A model generated the notes under the pieces. That model made no database searches. It saw only the letters and a list, made by a program, of their open reading frames with translations, and was not told the origin of the DNA. A program made the position numbers and the translations under genes. DNA of 33,008 bases from Flavobacteriales bacterium (GTDB lineage Bacteria; Bacteroidota; Bacteroidia; Flavobacteriales_F; PHOS-HE28): contig JAEUSW010000345.1 in NCBI GenBank assembly GCA_016788285.1, positions 1 through 33,008 on the forward strand. Direction: 5' to 3'. The first letter of the stretch is position 1. Every line of letters begins with the position of its first letter. Shown piece by piece: positions 1 to 7,779 of the stretch.

Positions 1-2544
1 GGCTATTACCGTGTGCACCTGGACGACGAGGACGTGGACGCCGAGCTCACCGCCACCGCACGGGTGGGGGTGCATCGGTATACGTTCAACCGGATGGACA
101 CGGCCACCTTGGTGCTCGACCTTCGGCATAGGGATCAACTGCGGGAAGGCACCCTTGAGCGCGTCTCCGCGAACGAGTTCGTTGGCGAACGTCGCAGCAG
201 CTCCTGGGCCAAGGATCAGCGACTGTTCTTCTGCATCCGGACCAATGCGCCATCCATCGGCCAGATGACGGAATACACCACCGTCACTCCAGGAAGCGTG
301 GCGAAGAACCCTTGTGCCGCGCTCTTCTTCAAGCCTTCCGGCGAACCGCTCATCGTGAAGGTCGGCATCAGTGCGGTAAGCATTGAAGGCGCGCGGAAGA
401 ACCTCGAGGCCGAGGTGCCGCACTGGGACTTCGACCGGGTTCGGGCGGAGGCCGAGGCCGCCTGGAACGCCGAGCTCAACAAGGTGCAGGTGAAGGGCGG
501 CACGCCGGAGCAGCAGCGCATCTTCCACACGGCGATGTACCACAGCCTCATCGCCCCCTGCGTGTTCAATGACGTGGACGGGCGGTACCGCGGCATGGAC
601 GGCGCGGTGCACCAGGCCGACCACGACGTGTACACCATCTTCAGCCTGTGGGACACCTTCCGCGCCACGCACCCGCTGTTCACGCTGCTGGAGCCCGACC
701 GGGTGAACGACTACATCCGCACCTTCCTGCTGCATTACCAGCAGGGCGGCCGGCTGCCGGTGTGGGAGCTGTGGGGCAACGAGACGGACTGCATGATCGG
801 CTACCACAGCGCCAGCGTGATCGCCGACGCGCACAGCAAGGGCATCCGGGGCTACGACGCCCGCCTGGCGCTGGATGCGCTGGTCGCCGGGGCCATGCGC
901 GACGAGCCGGGGCTCAACGCCTACCGCACGCGCGGCTACATCAGCAGCGAGGACCAGGCGGAGAGCGTGAGCCGCACGCTGGAGTATGCGTACGACGACT
1001 GGTGCATCGCCCAACTGGCGGAGGCGCTGGGCGCGGACAGCCTGGCCGCGGTGTTCACCCGGCGCGCGTATTCGTGGCAGAACCTGCTGGACCCGGGGAC
1101 GCGGTTCTTCCGCGCCCGGCGCAACGGCGGCCTGATCGAGCCCTTCGACCCGTACGAGGTGAACTACCACTTCACCGAAGCGAACGCCTGGCAGTACGGG
1201 CTCTTCGTGCCGCACCATCTCGACGACCTGTTGCGCGACGCGGGCGGAAGCAGTGCCCTGCGCTCGCGGCTCGATGAGCTGTTCGATGCCGATGTCCGCA
1301 CCAGCGGCCGGGAGCAGGCGGACATCACGGGCCTCATCGGGCAGTACGCCCACGGCAACGAGCCCAGCCACCACATGGCCTACCTCTACGCCCGCACGGA
1401 CGCTCCGGCTTGGATGGACGGGCTGGTGGACCGCATCCGCACGGAGTTCTACCGCGACGCCCCGGACGGGCTGATCGGCAACGAGGACTGCGGCCAGATG
1501 AGCAGCTGGTACGTGCTCAGTGCCCTGGGCCTCTACCCCATCTGCCCGGGCTCGCCGCAGTACACCCTGGGCGTGCCGCTGTTCGACGAGGCCACGGTGC
1601 GGCTGGCCAATGGACGCAGCCTGCGCATCACCGCCGAGCGCACGCCTGCCGACGCGCGCTATGTGGAGGAGATCGGGTGGAACGGCCGCGAACCGGAGGT
1701 CTTCCGCCAGCTGAGCCACGACCGCCTGATGGACGGGGGAACCCTGGCCTTTCGCATGGGCCCACGTCCGGGCGGAGCCCCTTCCTTCCCCGATCCCGGG
1801 GAGCCTGAGCTCTCGCTGGAACGGCCGCTACCCGCGCCCTGGGTGAACGCCCCGTCGCGCACCTTCACGGACACGCTGGCCGTGCGTTTCGTACGCCCCA
1901 TTCCCTATGGTCAGGTGCAGTACCGTCTGAAGGAGGGCGGCGTGAAGCAATGGCGCGCCGCGCCGGAGGTGCTCACCCTGCGGCAGTCGGGCACCGTGCA
2001 GGCACGCCTGGTGCTGGGCGATCGCACCGGGCCGGTGGTGGAGGCGAGGTTCGAGCGGCTGGAGGTGCGCCACACGGTGAGCCTGCAGAGCACCTACGCC
2101 AACCAGTACGCGGCCGGTGGCGACCAGGCGCTCGTCGACGGACTGCGCGGCGGGGTGGAGTTCCGGTCCGGCGAATGGCAGGGCTTCCAGGGCCAGGACG
2201 TGCTCGCCACGGTCGACCTGGGCGGTGAGCGGCGCCTCGATGCCGTGAGCGTGGGCGTGCTGCAGGACCAGCGGTCATGGATCTGGTACCCTGAGTACGT
2301 GGATGTCGCCTGGAGCATCAACGGTCGGCAGTGGAGCAGCACGGTGCTGACGCATGCGGTGGCCCGCGATGCGGACGGTGCACAGCGCTTGGAGCTCCGC
2401 ACCGGTCCCATCGGCAAGCGCGCCCGCTACGTGAAGCTGATGGCGAAGAACGCCGGTCCCTGCCCGGACTGGCACCCCAGCAAGGGTGGGTCGAGCTGGA
2501 TCTTCCTGGACGAGATCGGCATCGAGGCGGGGCCGCCCCGCTAA
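1..2544 (+). CDS. GH92 family exo-alpha-mannosidase with C-terminal F5/8-type domain (5' partial)
   Basis: Calcium-dependent GH92 enzymes release terminal mannose from alpha-mannosides such as N-glycans and yeast mannan. The reading frame is open from base 1, so the N-terminus, including any signal peptide, lies outside the window; 847 residues remain. The end of the N-terminal beta-sandwich is followed by an (alpha/alpha)6 catalytic barrel from about residue 160. Diagnostic blocks are GNEPSHHMAYLY (about 452-463) and GNEDCGQMSSW (about 493-503), which carries the acidic residues that act as general base in this family. After residue about 610 comes a chitobiase-C-like beta domain, then a discoidin (F5/8 type C) fold from about 690 to the end, likely for carbohydrate binding. 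A GH2 beta-mannosidase and cutC lie nearby on the other strand. The family is clear; the exact linkage cleaved is not known. Confidence 0.95.
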   Translation, partial: GYYRVHLDDEDVDAELTATARVGVHRYTFNRMDTATLVLDLRHRDQLREGTLERVSANEFVGERRSSSWAKDQRLFFCIRTNAPSIGQMTEYTTVTPGSVAKNPCAALFFKPSGEPLIVKVGISAVSIEGARKNLEAEVPHWDFDRVRAEAEAAWNAELNKVQVKGGTPEQQRIFHTAMYHSLIAPCVFNDVDGRYRGMDGAVHQADHDVYTIFSLWDTFRATHPLFTLLEPDRVNDYIRTFLLHYQQGGRLPVWELWGNETDCMIGYHSASVIADAHSKGIRGYDARLALDALVAGAMRDEPGLNAYRTRGYISSEDQAESVSRTLEYAYDDWCIAQLAEALGADSLAAVFTRRAYSWQNLLDPGTRFFRARRNGGLIEPFDPYEVNYHFTEANAWQYGLFVPHHLDDLLRDAGGSSALRSRLDELFDADVRTSGREQADITGLIGQYAHGNEPSHHMAYLYARTDAPAWMDGLVDRIRTEFYRDAPDGLIGNEDCGQMSSWYVLSALGLYPICPGSPQYTLGVPLFDEATVRLANGRSLRITAERTPADARYVEEIGWNGREPEVFRQLSHDRLMDGGTLAFRMGPRPGGAPSFPDPGEPELSLERPLPAPWVNAPSRTFTDTLAVRFVRPIPYGQVQYRLKEGGVKQWRAAPEVLTLRQSGTVQARLVLGDRTGPVVEARFERLEVRHTVSLQSTYANQYAAGGDQALVDGLRGGVEFRSGEWQGFQGQDVLATVDLGGERRLDAVSVGVLQDQRSWIWYPEYVDVAWSINGRQWSSTVLTHAVARDADGAQRLELRTGPIGKRARYVKLMAKNAGPCPDWHPSKGGSSWIFLDEIGIEAGPPR

Positions 2545-2590
2545 GCGTCGGTTCGGGAACTCTTGAATGATGGGCTCCGAGACCATTTTG

Positions 2591-2639
2591 GGGTCAGGCA
2601 CGGCCGGAAAAAGGTCGGATAGCGGTGACCGCCTGACCC
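2591..2639. repeat. Long-loop inverted repeat after the GH92 gene
   Basis: A 9-base arm, GGGTCAGGC (2591-2599), is complemented exactly by GCCTGACCC (2631-2639). Inside the loop a weaker stem can form between CGGCC and GGTCG around a run of five A. It may be the 3' end structure of the GH92 transcript or part of a degenerate intergenic repeat; the 31-base loop argues against a simple intrinsic terminator. Confidence 0.4.
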
Positions 2640-2678
2640 TGTTTCGGCGAAGCATGGCCGCAAACGGGCCGGAGAGCG
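2598..2678. repeat. Imperfect 27-base direct repeat, two copies
   Basis: Copies at 2598-2624 and 2652-2678 agree at 21 of 27 positions, with shared blocks GGCCG, AAA, CGGA and AGCG, 54 bases apart start to start. Nothing in the sequence identifies a mobile element. It may be a decayed intergenic repeat. Confidence 0.4.
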
Positions 2679-2725
2679 CATTTGAAGATCTCCTGAACAG
2701 GCTCTAAGGTCACCGCACAGAACGA

Positions 2726-2752
2726 GGAAGCCCGGCTTGCGGCCGGGCTTCC
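2726..2752 (-). terminator. Intrinsic terminator-like hairpin between convergent genes
   Basis: A perfect 11-base-pair stem pairs GGAAGCCCGGC (2726-2736) with GCCGGGCTTCC (2742-2752) around a 5-base loop. It lies 17 bases past the stop codon of the minus-strand type IX-secreted protein. On that strand it is followed only by a weak T-containing tail, so it may work bidirectionally between the two convergent genes. Confidence 0.7.
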
Positions 2753-2769
2753 GAAAGAAGGGTGATCGA

Positions 2770-4674
2770 TCAGCGCGCCACCTGCACGGCCTTGGTGCGC
2801 ACGAACTCGTCCGCGTGCACCTGGAGCAGGTAGTTGCCGTTCTGCAGGCCGGAGAGGTCGACCAGCACCGAGCGGTCGTTCACCGTGCGCACCGGCACAT
2901 CGAGCACCTGGCGTCCGGTGAGGTCGAACACCCGCACCACGGCGTTGGTCAATTGGTCCAGGCCGAGCTGGATGGTCACCGCGCCGGTGGTGGGGTTCGG
3001 GTAGAGCACGAAACCGGTGGCGTCGTTCTCATCGATGCCCACGAGGCCGCAACCCACATCCCACACCAGCGGGATCGTGGCCTGGCCATCGTCGCAGGAA
3101 CCGGTGTTGTTGGACTGGACCCGCAGGGTGAGCAGGTTGTCCGGGTTCTGGGAGCTGATGGAGAGACCGCTGAGGTCGCCGCCCAGGTTTCCGTTGAAGA
3201 GCACGCCGGCCAGGTCGTAGGCCCCGTTGTAGATCACCACCTTGTCCTCCACCAGCAGCTGCCCTTGCAGGAAGGTCATCGTGATCGGCAGGTTGGGGTC
3301 GCTCGACTGGTAGACGAACCAGGCGTCGTCGGTGTTCTCGTAGCAGTACGACGTGTTCACGTTGAGGCAGGCCGGGATCACGCAGCTGTCCTCATACGCC
3401 ACCACCGGGCCGCTGAAGATGCGGCAGAGGCTGTTGTCGCCGTTGAAGACCGACAGGTTGACGATCGTGTCCATGCCGATGGGGCCGAAGTTCTGGAGGC
3501 CGGTGCCGATGCCGAAGAGCGTGTCACCCGGAAGCACGAGATCCACGGTGGCGGCATCGCCGGTGGAGGTGACGTTCACCTCGATGCTGTACTCGCGGTG
3601 GATGCAATCGGGCACCACGGTGAAGGTCGCGGCGGGCACGTCGCAGTCCAGGCAGCCCACGGTCCAGTTCCACTCCCAGGCGGGGTTGGTGGAGCACTGC
3701 ACGGAACCGTCGGAGGTGATGGTCATGAAGATGTTGGGGCCCGTGGACACGATCGGAGGCAGCGTGCTCAGGTCGAAGGTGGGACCGTTGTGCTGCCAGA
3801 TGATCGGGCTTCCGTTGTTCGGGCCGTCATAGATGGTGAGCACGTCATAGACGGAGGACTCGATGGTGCCGGATGAGAAGACGATCGCCAGCGGATCGTT
3901 GTTGGAGCTCTGGTACCACCAGGTCTTGGTGTCGTTGGCCACGTAGCAGTAACTGTCGTTGTACTCGACTCCGCCACAATTGAGGATGACCGGGCAGTTC
4001 CCGGTGCTCTGGACGTTGAAGAAGCTCTGGCTGCAGGCCGCTTCGAACTCATGGCCCACCACGATGTCCACCAAGGCTCCGACAGTGAAGGGCCCGAGGG
4101 TGATGACACCGACACCCTGCCCGGGGATCTGCGGCTGAGGCGTGCCGTTGATGCTGTGGTCGATGTTGACGAACGAGCCATCACCGGTGCTGGCCACGTT
4201 CACATCGATGGTGAAGCTGTTGGTGTTGCAGTCGTCCAGCACGCTGTAGCTGGCCACCACCGGCGTGCAGTTCAGGAAGAGCTGCACGGTGGTGGTCACG
4301 CAGCTGGACTGCACGTTGCAGAGGTCGTCCACGTTCCAGTGGGGATACAGGTCACCGCCGGTCACGGCCGTGACGGTCACCGGGCTGTAGCCTTGGCCGA
4401 TGACGTTGCCGCCGGGAAAGTCCTCACGCACGGTGATGTAGCCGCCGGAGCTGAGGGTGAACTGGTAGGTCGCACCCGCGATGATGCCGGTGATCAGGGA
4501 GTACTCGGACTCGTAGCTGCATGTGCTGATGGTGGTCAGCGCGCCGAAGGGGTCGGGCGTGGCCTGGCCGAACTGGCTGGCGTTCTGGCAGTTCCCTTGT
4601 GCAAGGACGGCAGCGGTCGGCGCAAGGGCCGAAGCAAGGACGAGGACCTGGGTGATGTGTCGAAATGCGCTCAT
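2770..4674 (-). CDS. Secreted CUB-like repeat protein with type IX sorting domain
   Basis: This 634-residue protein begins with a signal peptide (MSAFRHITQVLVLASALAP then cleavage near VLAQ) and ends with an ~80-residue type A sorting domain: the FVLYPNPTTGAVTIQL block, then VRVFDLTGRQV and LQNGNYLLQV. Proteins of this class cross the outer membrane through the type IX system and are released or surface-anchored. The middle contains two copies of one module: an Ig-like strand set (VNVASTGDG and VNVTSTGDA) followed by a Cys-rich CUB-like domain (SYCYV...WWYQSS and SYCYE...WFVYQSS). An in-frame ATG at 4761 would add 29 residues without signal character, so 4674 is preferred. The biological target is unknown; adhesion or glycan binding is plausible. 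Confidence 0.88.
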   Translation of the reverse strand: MSAFRHITQVLVLASALAPTAAVLAQGNCQNASQFGQATPDPFGALTTISTCSYESEYSLITGIIAGATYQFTLSSGGYITVREDFPGGNVIGQGYSPVTVTAVTGGDLYPHWNVDDLCNVQSSCVTTTVQLFLNCTPVVASYSVLDDCNTNSFTIDVNVASTGDGSFVNIDHSINGTPQPQIPGQGVGVITLGPFTVGALVDIVVGHEFEAACSQSFFNVQSTGNCPVILNCGGVEYNDSYCYVANDTKTWWYQSSNNDPLAIVFSSGTIESSVYDVLTIYDGPNNGSPIIWQHNGPTFDLSTLPPIVSTGPNIFMTITSDGSVQCSTNPAWEWNWTVGCLDCDVPAATFTVVPDCIHREYSIEVNVTSTGDAATVDLVLPGDTLFGIGTGLQNFGPIGMDTIVNLSVFNGDNSLCRIFSGPVVAYEDSCVIPACLNVNTSYCYENTDDAWFVYQSSDPNLPITMTFLQGQLLVEDKVVIYNGAYDLAGVLFNGNLGGDLSGLSISSQNPDNLLTLRVQSNNTGSCDDGQATIPLVWDVGCGLVGIDENDATGFVLYPNPTTGAVTIQLGLDQLTNAVVRVFDLTGRQVLDVPVRTVNDRSVLVDLSGLQNGNYLLQVHADEFVRTKAVQVAR

Positions 4675-4707
4675 GCGTGGGGTCGTGTTGACCGGTTGGA
4701 TGGTTGC

Positions 4708-4715
4708 CGAAGGTA
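4708..4715 (-). promoter_or_regulatory. -7-type promoter element TACCTTCG for the type IX cargo gene
   Basis: The minus strand reads TACCTTCG, a one-base variant of the Bacteroidota -7 consensus TAnnTTTG. It lies 33 bases before the start codon at 4674. A TTG sits 21 bases upstream, compatible with the -33 element. Assignment is by pattern only. Confidence 0.5.
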
Positions 4716-4789
4716 GGGTTTGTCCGGTGGACCGCCCAAGTGGGAGGCGGGACGTTCGCACAGGGTCTGTTGAAAACCCGTGCAGGCGG

Positions 4790-6985
4790 CTAGGGCGTCC
4801 AGACCTCCCAACCGGGGGGCGCCCCTCCCCCCACCTCGATCCAGCGGTCCGCGCCGGGCAACAGGAAGAAGTCGTTGTCGCTCAAGGTGGCCCCAGGTGC
4901 GCGCAGATGCACGTTCGGGACGGGGACATCGGTGCTCACGCGGAACCGACCGGGCCTCGTCGGGTCCGGCGTCAGCTCGATGCGCGGGCGCTGCCAGTCC
5001 ATCGCCCCCCAGGGCGCCATCGTCAACGTCCGGTCGGCCAGCAGTTGGCCCCGTGGGTCCAGGACGCGGACATGGACCAGCGTCCTCTCCGGAGTTGACC
5101 CGGCCAGCACCTCGGGCACCGGCAGCCGGACCAGGTCGATCAAGCCATTGGCCGGAGAGAACCATAAGCTGTCGGATCGCAAGCAGCGTCCGTCGGTACT
5201 GAACACCTGTGTGATGGCCAGCAACAGGTCAGGATCCGCCTCCTCGTTCCACAGTGCGGCCACCACGGTCCCCTCCGCAGGCCGGAGATCGAGCACGAGC
5301 GGACGGTAGCTGCGGGCCACCTCGTACATCGCGGCCTTCCACGTACCGGTGTGGTCCACGGTGCTCCAGCTGGGCCCGGCCCACACGTCGTTGAGCTGCC
5401 AGAACAGGGTGCCCATGCAATGCGGTTGCGCCGTGAGGTGCGCCCAGATGGCCTGGCGGTAGGCCTCGGCCTGCGCCAGCTGGCTGAAACGGATCAGCTC
5501 GCCGAGCGTCCGCGGCCGCACGCCGAACTCGCGTTGGATGGCCTCCAGGATCGGCCGGTCGGTCTTGTAGCTCCGCTGTCGGGCGCCCAGCACCGGATCG
5601 CCGAGGTGCAAGTGCTCCGGATCGAGCTGCGTGGCGAGCGTAACGCTGTCGGGATAGCTCTGGAACCCGTACTCGCTCACGAACCGGCCCACGTTGCGGC
5701 CGAAGGAGGCGAAGCTGCTGTCCCCGTGCCAGACGCCCCAATAGTGCAGGTCGCCGTTCCGCAGGCCTTCGGCGTTGCCCCAGTTGCTCAGCGGAGATGT
5801 TGGCGTGTACGGCGCGCCGTCCAGAGAACGGACATGATCAAGGCCCCGAAGCAGATCGCCCTCGAACAGCGCGGTCATGCCATGGCGGACGCGCACCGAA
5901 TCGGCACCGTGGATCCGGTAGCGGTCCTGCCAGCCCCAGTTGTTCCAGGCCACCTCCAGTTCGTTGTTGCCGCACCACAGCGCCAGCCCCGGCCAGCGGC
6001 CCAGGCGCTCGGACTGGTCGGCGACCTCGGCCCGCACATTGTCCAGGAAGGCGCCTTCGGCCGGTGGGATGTTCGCGAACATCAGGTCCTGCCACACCAG
6101 GATCCCGGCCGTGTCACAGGCCGCGTAGAACGCGTCCGGGGGGTATACGCCGCCCGCCCACACGCGCACCATGTTCATGCCCGCCCGCTGCATGTCGCGC
6201 ACCCGGGCCACCCACAGGCTGTCCGGACCGGGGAACATGGACGGCGGCACCAGGTTGCAGCCCTTGATGAAAAGCGGGCGGCCGTTGCGCATGAAGCGGA
6301 ATGTCCGCCCGATGCTGTCCGGGCGCTGGTCCAAGGATACCTGCGGCGTTGAACGCGGGACCGGAACACCAGGCCGCTCCAAGGCCACTTCCTGCCAGAT
6401 GCCGAGGGTGACGAGGCGCGGGGAGAAGTCCCATCCGAACTGGTAAGCGGCCTTGCGCACGTAGGGGCTCGTCCCGCTCGGGTCGCTGTCGTGCGGGAGC
6501 TGGATGCCGTAGGCGGCGCGCAGCTGCGCCCCTTCACGCACCGGGCTTCGGAGCACCACGCGGAGGTCGTTGGCCCCTTCACGCAGAAGGCCATGCACCG
6601 GCCATTTCCAGGTCCGGAACATGTTGTCCGCACCGCCCAACCTGACGCCGTTGAGGCGGACGTCGGCGAACGTATCGATGCCTTTGAAGACCAACAACGC
6701 GTCGGCATGAGCGGCCCAATCGGCATCCGCCTCGAACCGCAGCGCGTATTCCCAATCGCGGAGCTCGACCCAGCGCACACTGTCGCTGTGGGCGTTCCGC
6801 AAGGGGTCGGGGATGCGACCGGTGCGGAGGAGGTCCTCGTGCACGGTCCCCGGCACCCGGGCGGGCCACCACCGCTCGGTGCCGAGCTCGCGATACCGCC
6901 AGCCGTCGTTGAGCGCCTTCCGCGCGGGCTGGGCGACGGCCGCCAAGGCCCAGAGGCCCGCGACGGTCAGTAGGGCGAGCCTCAT
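4790..6985 (-). CDS. GH2 family beta-mannosidase lacking the usual Ig-like middle domain
   Basis: Exo-beta-mannosidases of GH2 remove beta-1,4-mannose, for example from the chitobiose-linked core of N-glycans. The 731-residue protein has a signal peptide (MRLALLTVAGLWALAAVAQ), an N-terminal jelly-roll sugar-binding domain (about 25-203) and a TIM barrel (from about 228). The acid/base is E342 in CGNNE and the nucleophile is E438 in VSEYGFQSYP. A short C-terminal beta domain follows. Family members usually run to about 850 residues. Here the jelly roll (ending GIWQEVALE) joins within about 25 residues to the barrel entry (SIGRTFRFMRNGRPLFIKG), so the first Ig-like domain is missing with the frame kept. 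Its start overlaps the cutC stop by 4 bases, implying coupled translation. Confidence 0.92.
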   Translation of the reverse strand: MRLALLTVAGLWALAAVAQPARKALNDGWRYRELGTERWWPARVPGTVHEDLLRTGRIPDPLRNAHSDSVRWVELRDWEYALRFEADADWAAHADALLVFKGIDTFADVRLNGVRLGGADNMFRTWKWPVHGLLREGANDLRVVLRSPVREGAQLRAAYGIQLPHDSDPSGTSPYVRKAAYQFGWDFSPRLVTLGIWQEVALERPGVPVPRSTPQVSLDQRPDSIGRTFRFMRNGRPLFIKGCNLVPPSMFPGPDSLWVARVRDMQRAGMNMVRVWAGGVYPPDAFYAACDTAGILVWQDLMFANIPPAEGAFLDNVRAEVADQSERLGRWPGLALWCGNNELEVAWNNWGWQDRYRIHGADSVRVRHGMTALFEGDLLRGLDHVRSLDGAPYTPTSPLSNWGNAEGLRNGDLHYWGVWHGDSSFASFGRNVGRFVSEYGFQSYPDSVTLATQLDPEHLHLGDPVLGARQRSYKTDRPILEAIQREFGVRPRTLGELIRFSQLAQAEAYRQAIWAHLTAQPHCMGTLFWQLNDVWAGPSWSTVDHTGTWKAAMYEVARSYRPLVLDLRPAEGTVVAALWNEEADPDLLLAITQVFSTDGRCLRSDSLWFSPANGLIDLVRLPVPEVLAGSTPERTLVHVRVLDPRGQLLADRTLTMAPWGAMDWQRPRIELTPDPTRPGRFRVSTDVPVPNVHLRAPGATLSDNDFFLLPGADRWIEVGGGAPPGWEVWTP

Positions 6986-7719
6986 CGCAGACGGGCTTTC
7001 GTCAGCGCGTTGAGCACCCCCTCGATCTTGGCCTCGTCCGGCACGGTCTCGAAGCTGAGCCCGCGATGGGCGGAGCTCATGCTCACCTCATGGGGTTCGG
7101 GCGGCAGTTTCCGCTGGGCGGCGAAGTGCACCTCGGCGACCCCCGTGCGCTCCACGAGCTCCACCACGTTCTGTGGGGTGATGCCTCCGGCCGCGGCCAC
7201 GCGCAGGCGGCCTTGTGCTCCTTCCACCATGGCCTTGATCGTGAGGGCGCCATCGATCGCCAGGGTGCGGCCGCCGCTGGTGAGCACGCGGTGCACCCCT
7301 TCGGAGAGGCAGGTGGCGAAGGCCGCGCCCGGGTCGGGGCTGCGGTCGATGGCCCGATGGAAGGTGATCTCCGCCTCCGGAGCGGCCATGCGGACGGCCC
7401 GGATGAAGGGGATGTCCGGTCCACCCTCCTCGTCCAGGGCGCCGATCACCAGACCCGGTGTGCTCATGCCGATGAGCAGGGCATCGCGCAACATGGCCTG
7501 GCGTTCGTTCATGGTGTAGGTGAACCCTCCCGGCGTGGCCCGGATGAGGACCCGCATGGGGATCCCGAGCTCCTCCTTCACGGCGTTCACCAGTCCGTAG
7601 CTGGGGGTCACCCCACCGCAATCCGGCCAGGTGCACAGTTCCACGCTGTCCACCCCTGCACGTGCGGCGGCTTGGGCTTCGGCGAGGCCGGACACGCAGA
7701 CCTCCACGTGGACCTTCAT
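6982..7719 (-). CDS. cutC: CutC family TIM-barrel protein
   Basis: The protein is 245 residues, the normal CutC length, and starts MKVHVEVCVSGLAEAQAA. Family blocks include ELCTWPDCGGVTPSYG, MRVLIRATPGGFTYT, EITFHRAIDRSPDP, VLTSGGRTLAIDGA and AAAGGITPQNV. The family is named for copper homeostasis in E. coli, but that phenotype was later attributed to a small RNA (MicL) encoded at the cutC locus, so the enzyme's function is unsettled. Here it overlaps the beta-mannosidase gene by 4 bases (ATGA) and is the first gene of that pair, which suggests a role in glycan breakdown rather than copper. An upstream in-frame ATG at 7773 would add 18 residues outside family homology. There is no signal peptide, so it is probably cytoplasmic. 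Confidence 0.93.
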   Translation of the reverse strand: MKVHVEVCVSGLAEAQAAARAGVDSVELCTWPDCGGVTPSYGLVNAVKEELGIPMRVLIRATPGGFTYTMNERQAMLRDALLIGMSTPGLVIGALDEEGGPDIPFIRAVRMAAPEAEITFHRAIDRSPDPGAAFATCLSEGVHRVLTSGGRTLAIDGALTIKAMVEGAQGRLRVAAAGGITPQNVVELVERTGVAEVHFAAQRKLPPEPHEVSMSSAHRGLSFETVPDEAKIEGVLNALTKARLR

Positions 7720-7723
7720 GGAC

Positions 7724-7731
7724 CAAACGTA
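7724..7731 (-). promoter_or_regulatory. -7-type promoter element TACGTTTG for cutC
   Basis: The minus strand reads TACGTTTG, an exact match to TAnnTTTG, with 4 bases between it and the cutC ATG. If it is the -7 element, transcription starts at or next to the start codon. A TTG 14 bases upstream is closer than the usual spacing. Confidence 0.5.
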
Positions 7732-7739
7732 GCACGCAC

Positions 7740-7751
7740 CGGTTGCAACCG
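7740..7751. promoter_or_regulatory. 12-base perfect palindrome between divergent cutC and sensor kinase genes
   Basis: CGGTTGCAACCG is fully self-complementary and lies in the 60-base gap between two divergent genes, just upstream of the cutC promoter element. A regulator-binding site is possible; no regulator gene is adjacent. Confidence 0.35.
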
Positions 7752-7779
7752 CCATCACCACCCTGGCGTACAAGGGCCG

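Noticed and set aside
7703-7712. TCCACGTGGA palindrome as a parS site
   Set aside because: It lies inside cutC and lacks the flanks of the parS consensus (TGTTTCACGTGAAACA); other CACGTG cores in the window also lie in genes and do not match.
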